Assembly: GCF_013149275.1 (NCBI RefSeq)
Contig: NZ_JABGNA010000002.1
Location: forward strand, 62,001 to 126,000
Length of the DNA stretch: 64,000 nucleotides
DNA from: Mucilaginibacter sp. SG564
GTDB taxonomy: Bacteria; Bacteroidota; Bacteroidia; Sphingobacteriales; Sphingobacteriaceae
Direction: 5' to 3'
The notes beneath the pieces are model-generated. The model was not told where the DNA came from. It ran no database searches and worked only from the letters and a program-made list of their open reading frames with translations. Every line of letters starts with the position of its first letter. Position 1 is the first letter of the stretch. Positions 8,188 through 17,273 of this stretch are shown here, one piece after another. Made by a program: the position numbers and the translations under genes.

Positions 8188-11100
8188 CTAAACTGCGGCC
8201 GGGAAACTCAGATAAAAAGAGGTACCGCTGCCCGTGGTGGTTTCGAACCAGATCTTGCCATTGGCATTTTCGATGGAGTTTTTAACAAATGCCAATCCCA
8301 AGCCTGTGCCCGAGCTTTTGGTGGTAAAGTTGGGTTCAAATATTTTTTCGCGCATGTTTTCGGGGATTCCGTTACCATTATCTTTAATGGTGAGCAGCAC
8401 ATTTTTACTGGTGATGAGGTAATTGATATCGATAACTCCCTGTCTGTCTGGCGGGGTTGCTTCAATGGCATTTTTGAGCAGGTTGTTAAAACAGCGCAGC
8501 AACTGGTCTCGGTCGGCATTGATCATGAATGGAGTTTCCGGGGGCTGGTAAGCAATAAGAATATTATCCATTTGCTTAAAAATGGTAACCGCCTGCCCCA
8601 GCATTTCAAAAATATTGATCTGCTCAATTCGGGTATCGGGCATTTTGGCAAAGGCCGAAAACTCCGAAGCAATAGAAGACAGACTTTCAATCTGTTCAAC
8701 AAATGATTTACTAAAACGCTCAAACTTCTGATCAAATTTAGGATCCTTATCCTTCCATGATTTATCAAGCAATTGCAAGCCCAATTTTAAAGGGGTTAGC
8801 GGGTTTTTAATTTCATGGGCAACCTGTTTGGCCATTTCACGCCAGGCGCTTTCCCTTTCGGACTGAGCCAGGCGGTGTGCGCTGTTCTCCAATGCCGATA
8901 TCATTTTATTGTATTCAGATATCAATGCCCCGATCTCGTCATTACGCGCCCATTTGATATGTTCGTTCTTTTTACCGTAGATGGTTTTACTTAAACTTTC
9001 CTGTATAAAGTTTAGGGGCGCTGTAATTTGCCGGGCAATAATCACCGCGAAAAACCCGATGGCCAAAAACACTACTGCGTATACATTGATCATTACATTT
9101 AATAAGGAGCTGATACGTTCGCGATAATCCGCCTCGTTCGAAAAATAGGGCAGCTGGATATAAGCTATGGTTTTATTTGAGCTGATAATGGGCGCGTAAG
9201 CCGCTTTATAGCTTAAGCCGCCTATTTTTTCCTCATTCACAAACTCCGATTTCTGCAGCTTGCTCAGGTAAATAAAAGCTTTGGCATTCATCCTTTTGGA
9301 TGTTAACCCGTACTCATAAATTTTAGGCTGCGTAGTTACCAGCGGTACCCCGTTGGTATCAAATAAGGTAAGATCTGTTGAATAATTATTGGCCAGCTCA
9401 TTAAAACTCACCTGGCTTTCTTCATTAACGTTATATATATATTTATTGAACAGGCCGCTTTCAAAAGCTGTAACTATACGGGTTATCTTATCGCGAATCA
9501 TTTTGTCCTGTTGGGTATGGTATTGTGTGCTGATGGATACGAAGGTGATAAAACCTACCATCATTAGCGTGACCATTACAGCAAACACCATCGAAAACTG
9601 GATACGGGTACGATACAGTATCCTATCGAAGTTTATTTTAAAACCCCATTTTAATTCATGCTCATTAATGCTCCAGATCCTGATACGCATCCTTAACCAG
9701 CGGATGGTTAAAATAACCGCGCTAAACAATAACAGCACAACAAAAAAGAAGGTTATAGAAGTGATGCCGGTATATAAAGGGTTCTCCTCCCTGCTTACTA
9801 CTATTAAATTACGGTTACTGGGCTTATATATTAAATGACTATAAGTTGCAAAACTATCATACCACTCGGCGTTATTACTACGAGTGGTTTTAATGATATA
9901 CTTTTTTATAACTCCCTGAAACTCGGCATTATCAAGCGTATAAACATAGTTACCCTTTTGGCTCAGCAGCTTATTATCAATATAAAACGCATAGGAATAA
10001 TCTTTAAATTCATCTTCTGGTTTTATATGCCCGTCAACCAACAGCTCCGGGAAAGTGCCTGATGGCTGCAGAGGTTTTGATTTTAATTCGATGACCAGGG
10101 TACCTAATTGCTTTCCGCCATAATTAACCGGTAAAATGGCAAAGTAATTTTGAAACCCGAACGATTCATTCTCCCGGTAAAAATAATCTGATACCTTAAA
10201 GGAGCTGTATAATACCAGATCTTTAAATACATTTAAAGCATAGTTATCATCCGTTAAGGGTTGCTCTAACTGGTTATACTCATGTACTTTAAATTCATAC
10301 TTCGATAAATAGCCATCAAAATATAATTTCTGAAAACGGGTTTTCAGGAAATCCTTATTGCGTACAGCATTCGGGTTAAAGTATGCCTTAATAGCGGTAT
10401 CGGCGATGATCTGTCCTTCTATTTTTTTGAAAATATAATCGGCGGTCGCATCGTCCGGAACTTCGAGCTTCTGAACAAGCGCTTTACGCGTTTCCCGTTC
10501 CTTTACATTTTCAAACTGATTAAGCTTAATAGCCGAGATAAGCGCGCATATTAATATAATGGTCAAAAGCGTTGTGCCATTAAGTCGCTCTTTATGAAAT
10601 AAATGTCCGTAGGCCCTGATAACAACCAAAATACACCACAAAAGATAGAACGATGTATACTCCCGGTACAAGGCAAAAATTATGGTTGTTACAACTACGC
10701 TCAGCAATAGCAGGAATAACTGATGCGAACGCGGTACTAATAACCTGAGACAAATAGAAAGAACGATCTCATCAATAATATAGAATATCAGGAAACTGAA
10801 ACACAGCATCAACACGCCAAGCAAGCTAAAACCCGACAGACTCAATACGTTATTTACATTAAAACTTATTTTTGAATTGATGATCAATCCATAAAACAGG
10901 TTCAGCAACAACGTTGAGCTCGCAATAAGTATGAGTATACCGGCAATAACAATGAAATAGCCAGCCACCTTCCCGGGTATAACCGTAAATAACCTTCGCC
11001 TCTGCAGATATATAAAGGTAACAAACCAGCATATGCACATGATATTGATACAAAAATCGCCCAGGGAAGGATATACTACACTGGATGCATAAAATATGGG

Positions 11101-11919
11101 GTTAAATACCGACAGGGTATAGGCAAAATCGGGTAGGTTGTAATGCAGATTAATATATCTGAACAATACTATAAACGCTGCCAGTAATATGATGGATAAC
11201 ACCGCGTAGCCTTTGAGTGCAATATAGCTGCATACCCTGTGCATCAACATGCACAGCACCATAACGGTTAATATCCAGAACGCCAGCTCATAATAAACAA
11301 AGGCATAATTAATGCTATTGGCCTTTAACTTTATAGAAAATAAATAATGATGGTTGCTGCTATGTACCTCGTAAACATTGTTATCGGCAAAATCAGCAAT
11401 TTCAATATTGTTATATTTAACCAGATCTTTATCAAAGGTGTTTTGCAGATACTGGTTCTCAAATGCGTAGTTGATCTTTATCGGGATAAAAAAAATGACG
11501 GAAAAATCGCCTTTGGTTTTTCTTATCGCTTCATAATAGCCATTGGGTTGCTTAATAAAGGAGTGGCCCTCTTTTATAGCCCCAAAATTGTCGGGAATAA
11601 CCCTTATACCACTCCAAAACCGTAAATTATTGTTTTGCAGTGTAATAAAAGGTATACGGTTGTTAACCGTAATTTCATTAATATCATTAAGGGCATCCTG
11701 CTCATTATCGGGCAGGTATTTAAACAGCCTGAGATTCAGCTTACTGTTGATCAGTGCATTTACATAAGCTTCTTTTTTATGCAGGTTTTCTTCCAGCGTG
11801 GTGCCGGCTTTTACCAGGTTGTTTACAGGCGTATACGCTTTTTGAACAATAATGGCCGTAGCTAATAAACTAAGGCCTATTAAGGTAAGCAACAAGCGTA
11901 TTTTTCCTGCGGTAGTCAA
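8188..11919 (-). CDS. Very large membrane sensor histidine kinase, NtrY-like
   Basis: At 1243 residues this is roughly twice the size of a common sensor kinase. The N-terminal part holds a first membrane segment, an extracytoplasmic region, and then about eight hydrophobic segments (roughly residues 210-480). A second extracytoplasmic region and another membrane pair lead to a HAMP-like linker. The kinase core is at the C-terminus: H-box HEIKNPLTPLKLGLQLL, N-box NLLKNAIEATPPD, and G-boxes KDNGNGIPE and SSGTGLGLAF. The order PLTPLKLG is typical of NtrY-like kinases. No response regulator gene lies in the window, so its partner and signal are unknown. Confidence 0.92.
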   Translation of the reverse strand: MTTAGKIRLLLTLIGLSLLATAIIVQKAYTPVNNLVKAGTTLEENLHKKEAYVNALINSKLNLRLFKYLPDNEQDALNDINEITVNNRIPFITLQNNNLRFWSGIRVIPDNFGAIKEGHSFIKQPNGYYEAIRKTKGDFSVIFFIPIKINYAFENQYLQNTFDKDLVKYNNIEIADFADNNVYEVHSSNHHYLFSIKLKANSINYAFVYYELAFWILTVMVLCMLMHRVCSYIALKGYAVLSIILLAAFIVLFRYINLHYNLPDFAYTLSVFNPIFYASSVVYPSLGDFCINIMCICWFVTFIYLQRRRLFTVIPGKVAGYFIVIAGILILIASSTLLLNLFYGLIINSKISFNVNNVLSLSGFSLLGVLMLCFSFLIFYIIDEIVLSICLRLLVPRSHQLFLLLLSVVVTTIIFALYREYTSFYLLWCILVVIRAYGHLFHKERLNGTTLLTIILICALISAIKLNQFENVKERETRKALVQKLEVPDDATADYIFKKIEGQIIADTAIKAYFNPNAVRNKDFLKTRFQKLYFDGYLSKYEFKVHEYNQLEQPLTDDNYALNVFKDLVLYSSFKVSDYFYRENESFGFQNYFAILPVNYGGKQLGTLVIELKSKPLQPSGTFPELLVDGHIKPEDEFKDYSYAFYIDNKLLSQKGNYVYTLDNAEFQGVIKKYIIKTTRSNNAEWYDSFATYSHLIYKPSNRNLIVVSREENPLYTGITSITFFFVVLLLFSAVILTIRWLRMRIRIWSINEHELKWGFKINFDRILYRTRIQFSMVFAVMVTLMMVGFITFVSISTQYHTQQDKMIRDKITRIVTAFESGLFNKYIYNVNEESQVSFNELANNYSTDLTLFDTNGVPLVTTQPKIYEYGLTSKRMNAKAFIYLSKLQKSEFVNEEKIGGLSYKAAYAPIISSNKTIAYIQLPYFSNEADYRERISSLLNVMINVYAVVFLAIGFFAVIIARQITAPLNFIQESLSKTIYGKKNEHIKWARNDEIGALISEYNKMISALENSAHRLAQSERESAWREMAKQVAHEIKNPLTPLKLGLQLLDKSWKDKDPKFDQKFERFSKSFVEQIESLSSIASEFSAFAKMPDTRIEQINIFEMLGQAVTIFKQMDNILIAYQPPETPFMINADRDQLLRCFNNLLKNAIEATPPDRQGVIDINYLITSKNVLLTIKDNGNGIPENMREKIFEPNFTTKSSGTGLGLAFVKNSIENANGKIWFETTTGSGTSFYLSFPAAV

Positions 11920-11937
11920 ATTTGCTGTATGTTTTAG

Positions 11938-12036
11938 TTAGTATCAAGTAATTGGTATCAAGTATCAAGACTTTTACTGATTCTAAATCTGTATTTAAGA
12001 GGTCTTGATACTTGATACTAATTACCCGATACCAAA
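11938..12036. repeat. Inverted repeat built of GTATCAAG words
   Basis: Words such as AGTATCAAGTA and GTATCAAGTATCAAGAC on the left are mirrored by GTCTTGATACTTGATAC on the right, forming a long hairpin between fabD (its 3' side) and the kinase gene. It could serve as a transcription terminator or may be a simple repeat. Confidence 0.55.
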
Positions 12037-12040
12037 ATAT

Positions 12041-12925
12041 TTATTGTAAAACCGCGCTACTGGTAGGCACCGCCACATCTACCTTTTTTACCAGTCCCTG
12101 CAGCACTTTGCCCGGTCCTACTTCGGTAAACGATGTGGCTCCATCTTCCAGCATATGTTTTACGGTTTGCGTCCATCTCACCGGCCCGGTAAGCTGGGCT
12201 ATTAAATTTTGTTTTATGGATGCCGTATCTGTGTAAGGTTTGGCATCAATATTTTGGTAAACAGGGCAAACAGGGTCTTTGATCTCGGTGGCCACAATAG
12301 CAGCCTCAAGCTCCACTCTTGCCGATTCCATCAGCGGTGAATGAAAAGCGCCGCCAACTTTAAGCTTCAGCGCTCTTTTTGCTCCTGCTGCCAATAGTTT
12401 TTCGCAGGCTTCGTCAATACCTTCAATACTACCCGAAATTACCAGCTGCCCGGGACAGTTATAATTAGCGGTAACCACTACACCAGCTGCCCGTTGGCAA
12501 ACATCTTCTACTGTAAAATCATCCAGACCCAAAATAGCGGCCATGGTTGATGGCTGCAGCTCACAGGCTTTTTGCATAGCATTGGCACGTGCGGCCACTA
12601 AACGTAAACCATCTTCAAATGATAAAGCCCCTGCGGCTACCAATGCAGAAAACTCACCCAGTGAGTGACCGGCAACCATTTCGGGTTTAAAATCATCACC
12701 TAAAACCGCGGCTAAAATAACCGAATGTAAAAAAATGGCCGGTTGGGTAACATTGGTTTGCACCAGGTCATCGGCGGTGCCATCAAACATCACATCGGTG
12801 ATACGGAACCCTAATATCTCATTAGCTTTTTCAAATAATGCACGGGCCTTTTCTGATTGTTCATACAGATCTTTACCCATACCTGGAAACTGGGAACCCT
12901 GTCCCGGAAAAATATATGCTTTCAT
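12041..12925 (-). CDS. fabD: Malonyl-CoA:ACP transacylase
   Basis: FabD (294 aa) loads malonyl units from CoA onto acyl carrier protein for fatty-acid synthesis. The N-terminal FPGQGSQFPGMG loop and the nucleophile Ser88 in GHSLGEFSAL are clear, and the catalytic histidine lies in GGAFHSPLM. Length is normal. The gene is downstream of folE on the same strand with a 111-nt spacer of low-complexity repeat words, so co-transcription is uncertain. Other fatty-acid genes (plsX, fabH, accB, accC) are about 20 kb away in this window. Confidence 0.96.
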   Translation of the reverse strand: MKAYIFPGQGSQFPGMGKDLYEQSEKARALFEKANEILGFRITDVMFDGTADDLVQTNVTQPAIFLHSVILAAVLGDDFKPEMVAGHSLGEFSALVAAGALSFEDGLRLVAARANAMQKACELQPSTMAAILGLDDFTVEDVCQRAAGVVVTANYNCPGQLVISGSIEGIDEACEKLLAAGAKRALKLKVGGAFHSPLMESARVELEAAIVATEIKDPVCPVYQNIDAKPYTDTASIKQNLIAQLTGPVRWTQTVKHMLEDGATSFTEVGPGKVLQGLVKKVDVAVPTSSAVLQ

Positions 12926-13036
12926 TTTTTATTTCGGATGTCGGATGTTCGAATTCGGATTTACTATCCAGCTCCGGTCTCCTGTTTTTATCTTCTCTTG
13001 GTTCTTGATTCTTATCTCTTGCTTCTCATCCCAGGC

Positions 13037-13681
13037 TTAACCCAATTTGGCTGATATCAAATTTAAAAATTCGGTACGGGTTTTCTCTTTTAAAAACTCG
13101 CCGGTAAATGCCGATGTGGTAGTTACCGAGTTTTGTTTTTGTACACCGCGCATGCTCATGCATAGGTGGCGGCATTCAATAACAACACCTACGCCAATTG
13201 GGTTCAGGGTATCCTGTATACAATCCCGTATCTCGTTGGTCAATCGTTCCTGCACCTGCAGGCGGCGGGCAAAAACATCAACAATGCGCGGTATTTTGCT
13301 CAAACCAACCACATAACCATTGGGTATGTAGGCAATATGCGCTTTACCAAAAAAAGGCAGCATATGGTGCTCGCACATGGAGTATACTTCTATATCTTTT
13401 ACAATTACCATCTGGCTGTAGTCCTCTTTAAACATGGCCGAGTTCAGGATCTCTTTAGCATCCAGATCATAACCGTGGGTAAGATACAGCATAGCTTTAG
13501 CCATACGCTCAGGTGTTTTTAACAAACCTTCGCGCTCAGGGTTTTCACCAATTTGCTTTAAAACGTCGAGGTAGTTGCCAGAAAGGTTTTTGATCAAAGA
13601 GGGGTTATAACGGTCAACCTTGGTATAGCCATCCAGATCGTCATCATCATCGCGATGAGGGAGGTTCTCTTTATCTATCAT
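13037..13681 (-). CDS. folE: GTP cyclohydrolase I
   Basis: FolE (214 aa) converts GTP to 7,8-dihydroneopterin triphosphate, the entry step of folate, pterin and queuosine biosynthesis. Zinc ligands are visible in [16 protein letters not shown] and in [10 protein letters not shown], and the substrate loop [15 protein letters not shown] is complete. The N-terminal 30 residues are acidic and variable, as usual. It lies 9 nt downstream of the QueD/PTPS gene. The pair supplies and uses the same pterin intermediate. Confidence 0.96.
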   Translation of the reverse strand: MIDKENLPHRDDDDDLDGYTKVDRYNPSLIKNLSGNYLDVLKQIGENPEREGLLKTPERMAKAMLYLTHGYDLDAKEILNSAMFKEDYSQMVIVKDIEVYSMCEHHMLPFFGKAHIAYIPNGYVVGLSKIPRIVDVFARRLQVQERLTNEIRDCIQDTLNPIGVGVVIECRHLCMSMRGVQKQNSVTTTSAFTGEFLKEKTRTEFLNLISAKLG

Positions 13682-13690
13682 TTTATCAAA

Positions 13691-14110
13691 TTATCCGCCA
13701 AAGTATTCGGCAGAGTTGTTTTCGGTTTCATACAATTTAACCGAGTGTAAAAAAACACCCTCATACGCTTCAATAGGCGCTTTAAGCTGGTTAAATATCT
13801 CAATGCATAGTAATTCTGTTGATGCCATTTTACCTTCCATAAAAGGCACATCCTTATTAATGTTCTTATGATCGAGCTTTTCGATCACATACTCGTTAAT
13901 AATACCTTTAAGCTCTTTCAGGTCAATAAGATAGCCTGTAGCATGCGTAACCTCGCCTTTTACGGTTACAAACAGGTTGTAGTTGTGCCCATGCCAGTTG
14001 GGATTGGCGCATTTGCCAAACACCTCAAAATTTTTTTCAGCGCTCCATTCCTCACGGTACATCCGGTGAGCGGCATTAAAATGTTCCTTGCGCGTAATAT
14101 GTATCATCAT
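13691..14110 (-). CDS. queD: 6-carboxy-5,6,7,8-tetrahydropterin synthase / PTPS family
   Basis: The product (139 aa) converts dihydroneopterin triphosphate, the FolE product, into 6-carboxytetrahydropterin for queuosine or into pyruvoyl tetrahydropterin. Zinc-binding histidines sit in HFNAAHRM and NWHGHNY, and the catalytic cysteine is in FGKCANPNW. I choose the ATG at 14110, giving MMIHITRKEHF; an upstream in-frame start at 14140 would run into the promoter sequence. It precedes folE with a 9-nt gap, and a TATATTTG -7 element lies at 14125-14132. The QueD role is preferred to a folate role, with moderate certainty. Confidence 0.88.
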   Translation of the reverse strand: MMIHITRKEHFNAAHRMYREEWSAEKNFEVFGKCANPNWHGHNYNLFVTVKGEVTHATGYLIDLKELKGIINEYVIEKLDHKNINKDVPFMEGKMASTELLCIEIFNQLKAPIEAYEGVFLHSVKLYETENNSAEYFGG

Positions 14111-14124
14111 AATATTCGTGGGTG

Positions 14125-14132
14125 CAAATATA
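14125..14132 (-). promoter_or_regulatory. -7 element of the queD-folE promoter
   Basis: The minus strand reads TATATTTG, a perfect match to TAnnTTTG, close upstream of the queD start at 14110. I found no convincing -33 element at the right distance. Confidence 0.45.
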
Positions 14133-14183
14133 CAAAACAAAAATAGCCGAGTTGTTTTATCTTAGCACTCAAAAAAATGCAAT

Positions 14184-14804
14184 ATGCTCATATTAATTGT
14201 AGCAGCCACCTCTTTTGAGGTTGAACCTTTAGTAAATCGTTTCGGAAATAAGCTTGATGTATTGATAACCGGCGCCGGCATGGTGCCCACCGCCTTTGCC
14301 CTGGGCCGGCAGTTTAATATGCACAAGTACGACCTGGTGATTAACCTGGGTATCGCGGGCAGTTTCGACCGCGAAATTACCCCGGGCTACGTGGTTGAAA
14401 TTACCGAAGATACCTTTGCCGAAACAGGTGCCGAGGACGACCAGGAGTTTATCCCCATCACCACTCTGGGCTTTGGCGAAAACACCTTTAAGCCAACTAC
14501 TACCCTGGAGCAGGTGTGCAGCAGCCTTTACCTGGCTAAAGCAAAGGCCATTACCGTAAATACCGTTCATGGCAATGAGGAATCAATCCAAAAAATACAG
14601 CGAAGGCTGAACCCGCAGATAGAGACCATGGAAGGCGCCGCCTTTTTTTATGGCTGCCGCCAGTTCAATACGCCCTGCCTGCAGATCAGGTCAGTGTCAA
14701 ATTATGTAGAAAAACGTAACCGCGACAACTGGGACATACAACTTGCCATTAAAAATCTGAATAACTTTGCCATCGAACTGGTTAGCCGGATCATTAATAA
14801 TTAA
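14184..14804 (+). CDS. mqnB: Futalosine hydrolase
   Basis: MqnB (206 aa) removes hypoxanthine from futalosine to give dehypoxanthine futalosine in the alternative menaquinone pathway. It is a member of the nucleoside phosphorylase/MTAN fold: LILIVAATSFEVEPL, ITGAGMVPTAFALG and NLGIAGSFDREITPG line the purine site, and METMEGAAFFYGC-type sequence holds the ribose-binding glutamate. It is followed after 97 nt by mqnD, consistent with a shared pathway. Menaquinone is the respiratory quinone expected in this phylum. Confidence 0.94.
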   Translation: MLILIVAATSFEVEPLVNRFGNKLDVLITGAGMVPTAFALGRQFNMHKYDLVINLGIAGSFDREITPGYVVEITEDTFAETGAEDDQEFIPITTLGFGENTFKPTTTLEQVCSSLYLAKAKAITVNTVHGNEESIQKIQRRLNPQIETMEGAAFFYGCRQFNTPCLQIRSVSNYVEKRNRDNWDIQLAIKNLNNFAIELVSRIINN

Positions 14805-14901
14805 ATTGAGGTGTGAGAAGTTAGTGTGAGTGACAGAGACAGATTGATCTGATAGCTTCATTCTTCGCACTCGCTCTTCGCACCTGCAACACGCACTTAC
14901 C

Positions 14902-15762
14902 ATGAAACTAACACTCGGCTTTTCGCCATGCCCCAACGATACTTTTATTTTCGACGCGCTGATACACCATAAAATTGATACCGAAGGCCTGGAGTTTGAG
15001 GTTTTTTATGATGATGTGGAAACCCTGAACCAGAAAGCCTTTCGCGGCGAACTGGATGTAACCAAATTAAGCTATCATGCCTTCGCCTACGTAGCCGATA
15101 AATATGTACTGCTCGACTCAGGCAGTGCACTGGGCTACGGTGTTGGACCAATGCTGATTTGCAAGGACCATCCCGAACAACTCCACACACAACTCACCAC
15201 TCTCAACTCACCACTCACCATCGGTATTCCCGGCAAATACACCACCGCCAACTTTTTATTGAGCTATGCTTTTCCTAATGCTACCAATAAAGTGGAGCTG
15301 GTATTCTCTGACATTGAAAATGCTGTGCTGGAAGGCCGCGTTGATGTGGGGCTCATCATCCACGAAAACCGTTTCACCTACCAGGATAAAGGTTTAAAAA
15401 AGATCCTTGACCTGGGCGATTACTGGGAAAAACAAACCGGTTGCGCCATACCTTTGGGAGGCATTGTAGCCAATCGTGATTTACCAGTTGATGTACAGCA
15501 TAAACTGAACCGGGTACTGCGCAAATCTGTTGAGTTTGCCTTTGCCAATCCAAAATCTGGTTTGGAATTTATCCGTTCTCACGCCCAGGAAATGAGCGAA
15601 GAGGTGATGTACAAACACATTGAACTTTACGTAAATAAATACTCCATTGATTTGGGCGAAGAAGGGCGCAAAGCCATTAATCTGCTTTTTGATACGGCGC
15701 TCAAAAACAATACAATCCCAGCTATAGAAGAAGAATTGTTTTTGAGCCCCCTAACCCCCTGA
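14902..15762 (+). CDS. mqnD: 1,4-dihydroxy-6-naphthoate synthase
   Basis: MqnD (286 aa) converts cyclic dehypoxanthine futalosine to 1,4-dihydroxy-6-naphthoate. It has the periplasmic-binding-protein-like fold, with the conserved start LGFSPCPNDTFIFDAL, GSALGYGVGP and GIPGKYTTANFLL. Two oddities are visible. A low-complexity stretch of CAACTCACC-like words (15181-15219) is read in frame between GPMLICKD and GIPGKY. In addition, the last few codons and the stop come from a repeat that recurs at 28862. Neither breaks the frame. Confidence 0.95.
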   Translation: MKLTLGFSPCPNDTFIFDALIHHKIDTEGLEFEVFYDDVETLNQKAFRGELDVTKLSYHAFAYVADKYVLLDSGSALGYGVGPMLICKDHPEQLHTQLTTLNSPLTIGIPGKYTTANFLLSYAFPNATNKVELVFSDIENAVLEGRVDVGLIIHENRFTYQDKGLKKILDLGDYWEKQTGCAIPLGGIVANRDLPVDVQHKLNRVLRKSVEFAFANPKSGLEFIRSHAQEMSEEVMYKHIELYVNKYSIDLGEEGRKAINLLFDTALKNNTIPAIEEELFLSPLTP

Positions 15763-15770
15763 AGGGGGAA
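15744..15770 (+). repeat. Repeat supplying the mqnD stop codon
   Basis: The core AGCCCCCTAACCCCCTGAAG overlaps the last codons of mqnD and recurs almost identically at 28862-28888, where it overlaps the end of the EcsC gene in a different frame. Confidence 0.7.
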
Positions 15771-15785
15771 TTTTACCTGCAAATA

Positions 15786-15938
15786 AATGGCCTGTAATCC
15801 TGAGCTCGTCGAAGGATTGCGCGCAGAGGCCTACCCAACGTGCTCCTCCACGCGTCATTGCGAGGCATGAAGCAATCCCTAACTATACAGAGCCGCTCTG
15901 CTAATCGGGGATTGCCACGCCGCGCTCACAACGACGCG
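15786..15938. repeat. Truncated family-B repeat joined to a family-A palindromic repeat
   Basis: Bases 15786-15846 match only the left half of the family-B element seen complete at 63341-63418 (CCTGAGCT, TCGAAGGA, GCGCAGAGGCC words). Bases 15851-15938 are a family-A element with ends CGCGTCATTG and CAACGACGCG. With the flanks they fill the mqnD-to-regulator gap; no gene is seen in it. Confidence 0.7.
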
Positions 15939-16023
15939 CTTTTTATCACCCGCCACTTGCTATGTAAGCAACCCTTACTTCGTCTTTCCATTTTCCTTCT
16001 TCAAAAAAAAATTTCAAATAAAA

Positions 16024-16072
16024 TTTGCGTAAGTAAATACTTACATATATATTTGAGTAAGCAAATGCTTAC
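16024..16072 (+). promoter_or_regulatory. Promoter with two operators for the ArsR-type regulator
   Basis: TTTG (16024-16027), a 20-nt spacer and TATATTTG (16048-16055) form a perfect Bacteroidota promoter. Two palindromes share the plan GTAAGyA-AA-TrCTTAC: one (16029-16044) fills the spacer and one (16057-16072) covers the predicted transcription start. The T:A pair of one copy is replaced by C:G in the other, so symmetry is kept. Confidence 0.75.
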
Positions 16073-16077
16073 ATATC

Positions 16078-16422
16078 ATGACAAGTACCAGAAGAGATGT
16101 ATTCCAGGCCATAGCCGACCCCACCCGCCGCCAGATCATTAACCTGATCATGCAGCAGCCCCTGAACCTGAATGCCATTGCCGACAATTTTGAGGTAAGC
16201 AGGCCCGCCATATCTCAACATATCAAAATCCTCATTGAATGTGGCTTGATAGATGTTAAAAAGAACGGTCGGGAAAGGTATTGTGAAGTGAGGCTTGAAC
16301 CCTTGAACGAGGTGGCGCAATGGATAGAACCATACCGCCGGAGCCTGGAAGAACGGTTTAACAAAATGGATGACCTGCTGGCACGTATGCAAAAGGAAAA
16401 TAAATCAAATGATAAAAAATAA
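16078..16422 (+). CDS. ArsR-family winged-helix transcriptional regulator
   Basis: This 114-residue regulator has the ArsR layout: [12 protein letters not shown] in the first helix, then the recognition helix [13 protein letters not shown], then a wing with [10 protein letters not shown]. No metal-binding cysteine pair (such as CxCxxC) is present, so it fits the metal-independent members that control AHSA1/SRPBCC neighbours. It is 26 nt upstream of such a gene, probably in one transcript. The two operators in its own promoter point to autorepression. Confidence 0.93.
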   Translation: MTSTRRDVFQAIADPTRRQIINLIMQQPLNLNAIADNFEVSRPAISQHIKILIECGLIDVKKNGRERYCEVRLEPLNEVAQWIEPYRRSLEERFNKMDDLLARMQKENKSNDKK

Positions 16423-16448
16423 AGAAGCACCAATTAAAAATTAAAAAA

Positions 16449-16943
16449 ATGGAAAAGAATAAAACAACCATCGCAGCCGTACCCGGCAAACAGGAAATTT
16501 TCATCACCCGGGAATTTGAGGCTCCACGCGAGCTCGTGTTTAAAGCATATACCGACCCTGAATTACTGTTACAATGGTTGGGCGGCCAATGCGACCTCAC
16601 CATGCGGATAGAAAAATTTGAAGCCAAAGCAGGCGGCTCCTATCGTTATATCCATACCGATCCGGCCGGAAATGAATATGGCTTTCATGGAGTTTGCCAT
16701 GAAAGTACCGCCCCCGAGCGCATTATCCAAACATTTGAGTTTGAAGGCTTACCAGAAGCAGGGCATGTAGCACTGGAAACTACAAAATTTGAAGCCTTAC
16801 CCAATAACCGGACAAGGGTAGTTACACAATCCGTATTTCAATCAGTTGCTGATCGCGACGGCATGCTGCAATCGGGCATGGAGCAAGGCGTCCAGGACTC
16901 GCACGCACGCCTGGAGGAATTGCTGGTAACTGTTACCGCCTAA
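16449..16943 (+). CDS. SRPBCC (AHSA1-like) domain protein
   Basis: The 164-residue protein is a single START/SRPBCC-fold domain of the AHSA1-like group, recognised by the start [28 protein letters not shown] and by [19 protein letters not shown]. Such proteins form a hydrophobic cavity and bind small lipophilic ligands or act as co-chaperone-like factors; the ligand here is unknown. It is the second gene of the pair with the ArsR-type regulator, a common arrangement. A palindromic repeat follows. Confidence 0.92.
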   Translation: MEKNKTTIAAVPGKQEIFITREFEAPRELVFKAYTDPELLLQWLGGQCDLTMRIEKFEAKAGGSYRYIHTDPAGNEYGFHGVCHESTAPERIIQTFEFEGLPEAGHVALETTKFEALPNNRTRVVTQSVFQSVADRDGMLQSGMEQGVQDSHARLEELLVTVTA

Positions 16944-16953
16944 AATTAGATAT

Positions 16954-17045
16954 ATGTCATTGCGAGCGCAGCGCGGCAATCTCGTAGAATACAAGTTACC
17001 TTACATTATTCGCGATTGCTTCGTCGTTCTTCCTCGCAATGGCAT
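16954..17045. repeat. Intergenic palindromic repeat, family A
   Basis: Ends ATGTCATTGCGAG and CTCGCAATGGCAT are inverted repeats with one mismatch, flanking a divergent core. It lies in the gap after the SRPBCC gene; the remainder of that gap (17046-17210) shows nothing I recognise. Confidence 0.82.
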
Positions 17046-17213
17046 AAAGTAGATTCATCGAGCCTAAAACCATCTGCCAAATGACCTTAAATCACTTTAT
17101 CTTTAACAAAGCAGAATATTGTATCTTGTAGGTGTTAAAAAAATGCAGCTATTTTGTTATCCATCAGGATTCCACGAGAGGGGTGGACATCACGCTTACA
17201 ACCTGTTATATTG

Positions 17214-17242
17214 GATGCCGAAATAAATTCGGCATCACTTTT
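17214..17242 (+). terminator. Intrinsic terminator of the ArsR/SRPBCC unit
   Basis: A 9-bp stem (GATGCCGAA / TTCGGCATC) with a 5-nt loop is followed by ACTTTTTT on the plus strand. Confidence 0.6.
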
Positions 17243-17273
17243 TTACCCTCGGGAGCTATAATCTGGCAAGTAA

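Noticed and set aside
13691..14140. Longer N-terminus for the queD product starting at 14140
   Set aside because: The extension crosses the TATATTTG promoter element and is not similar to the family.
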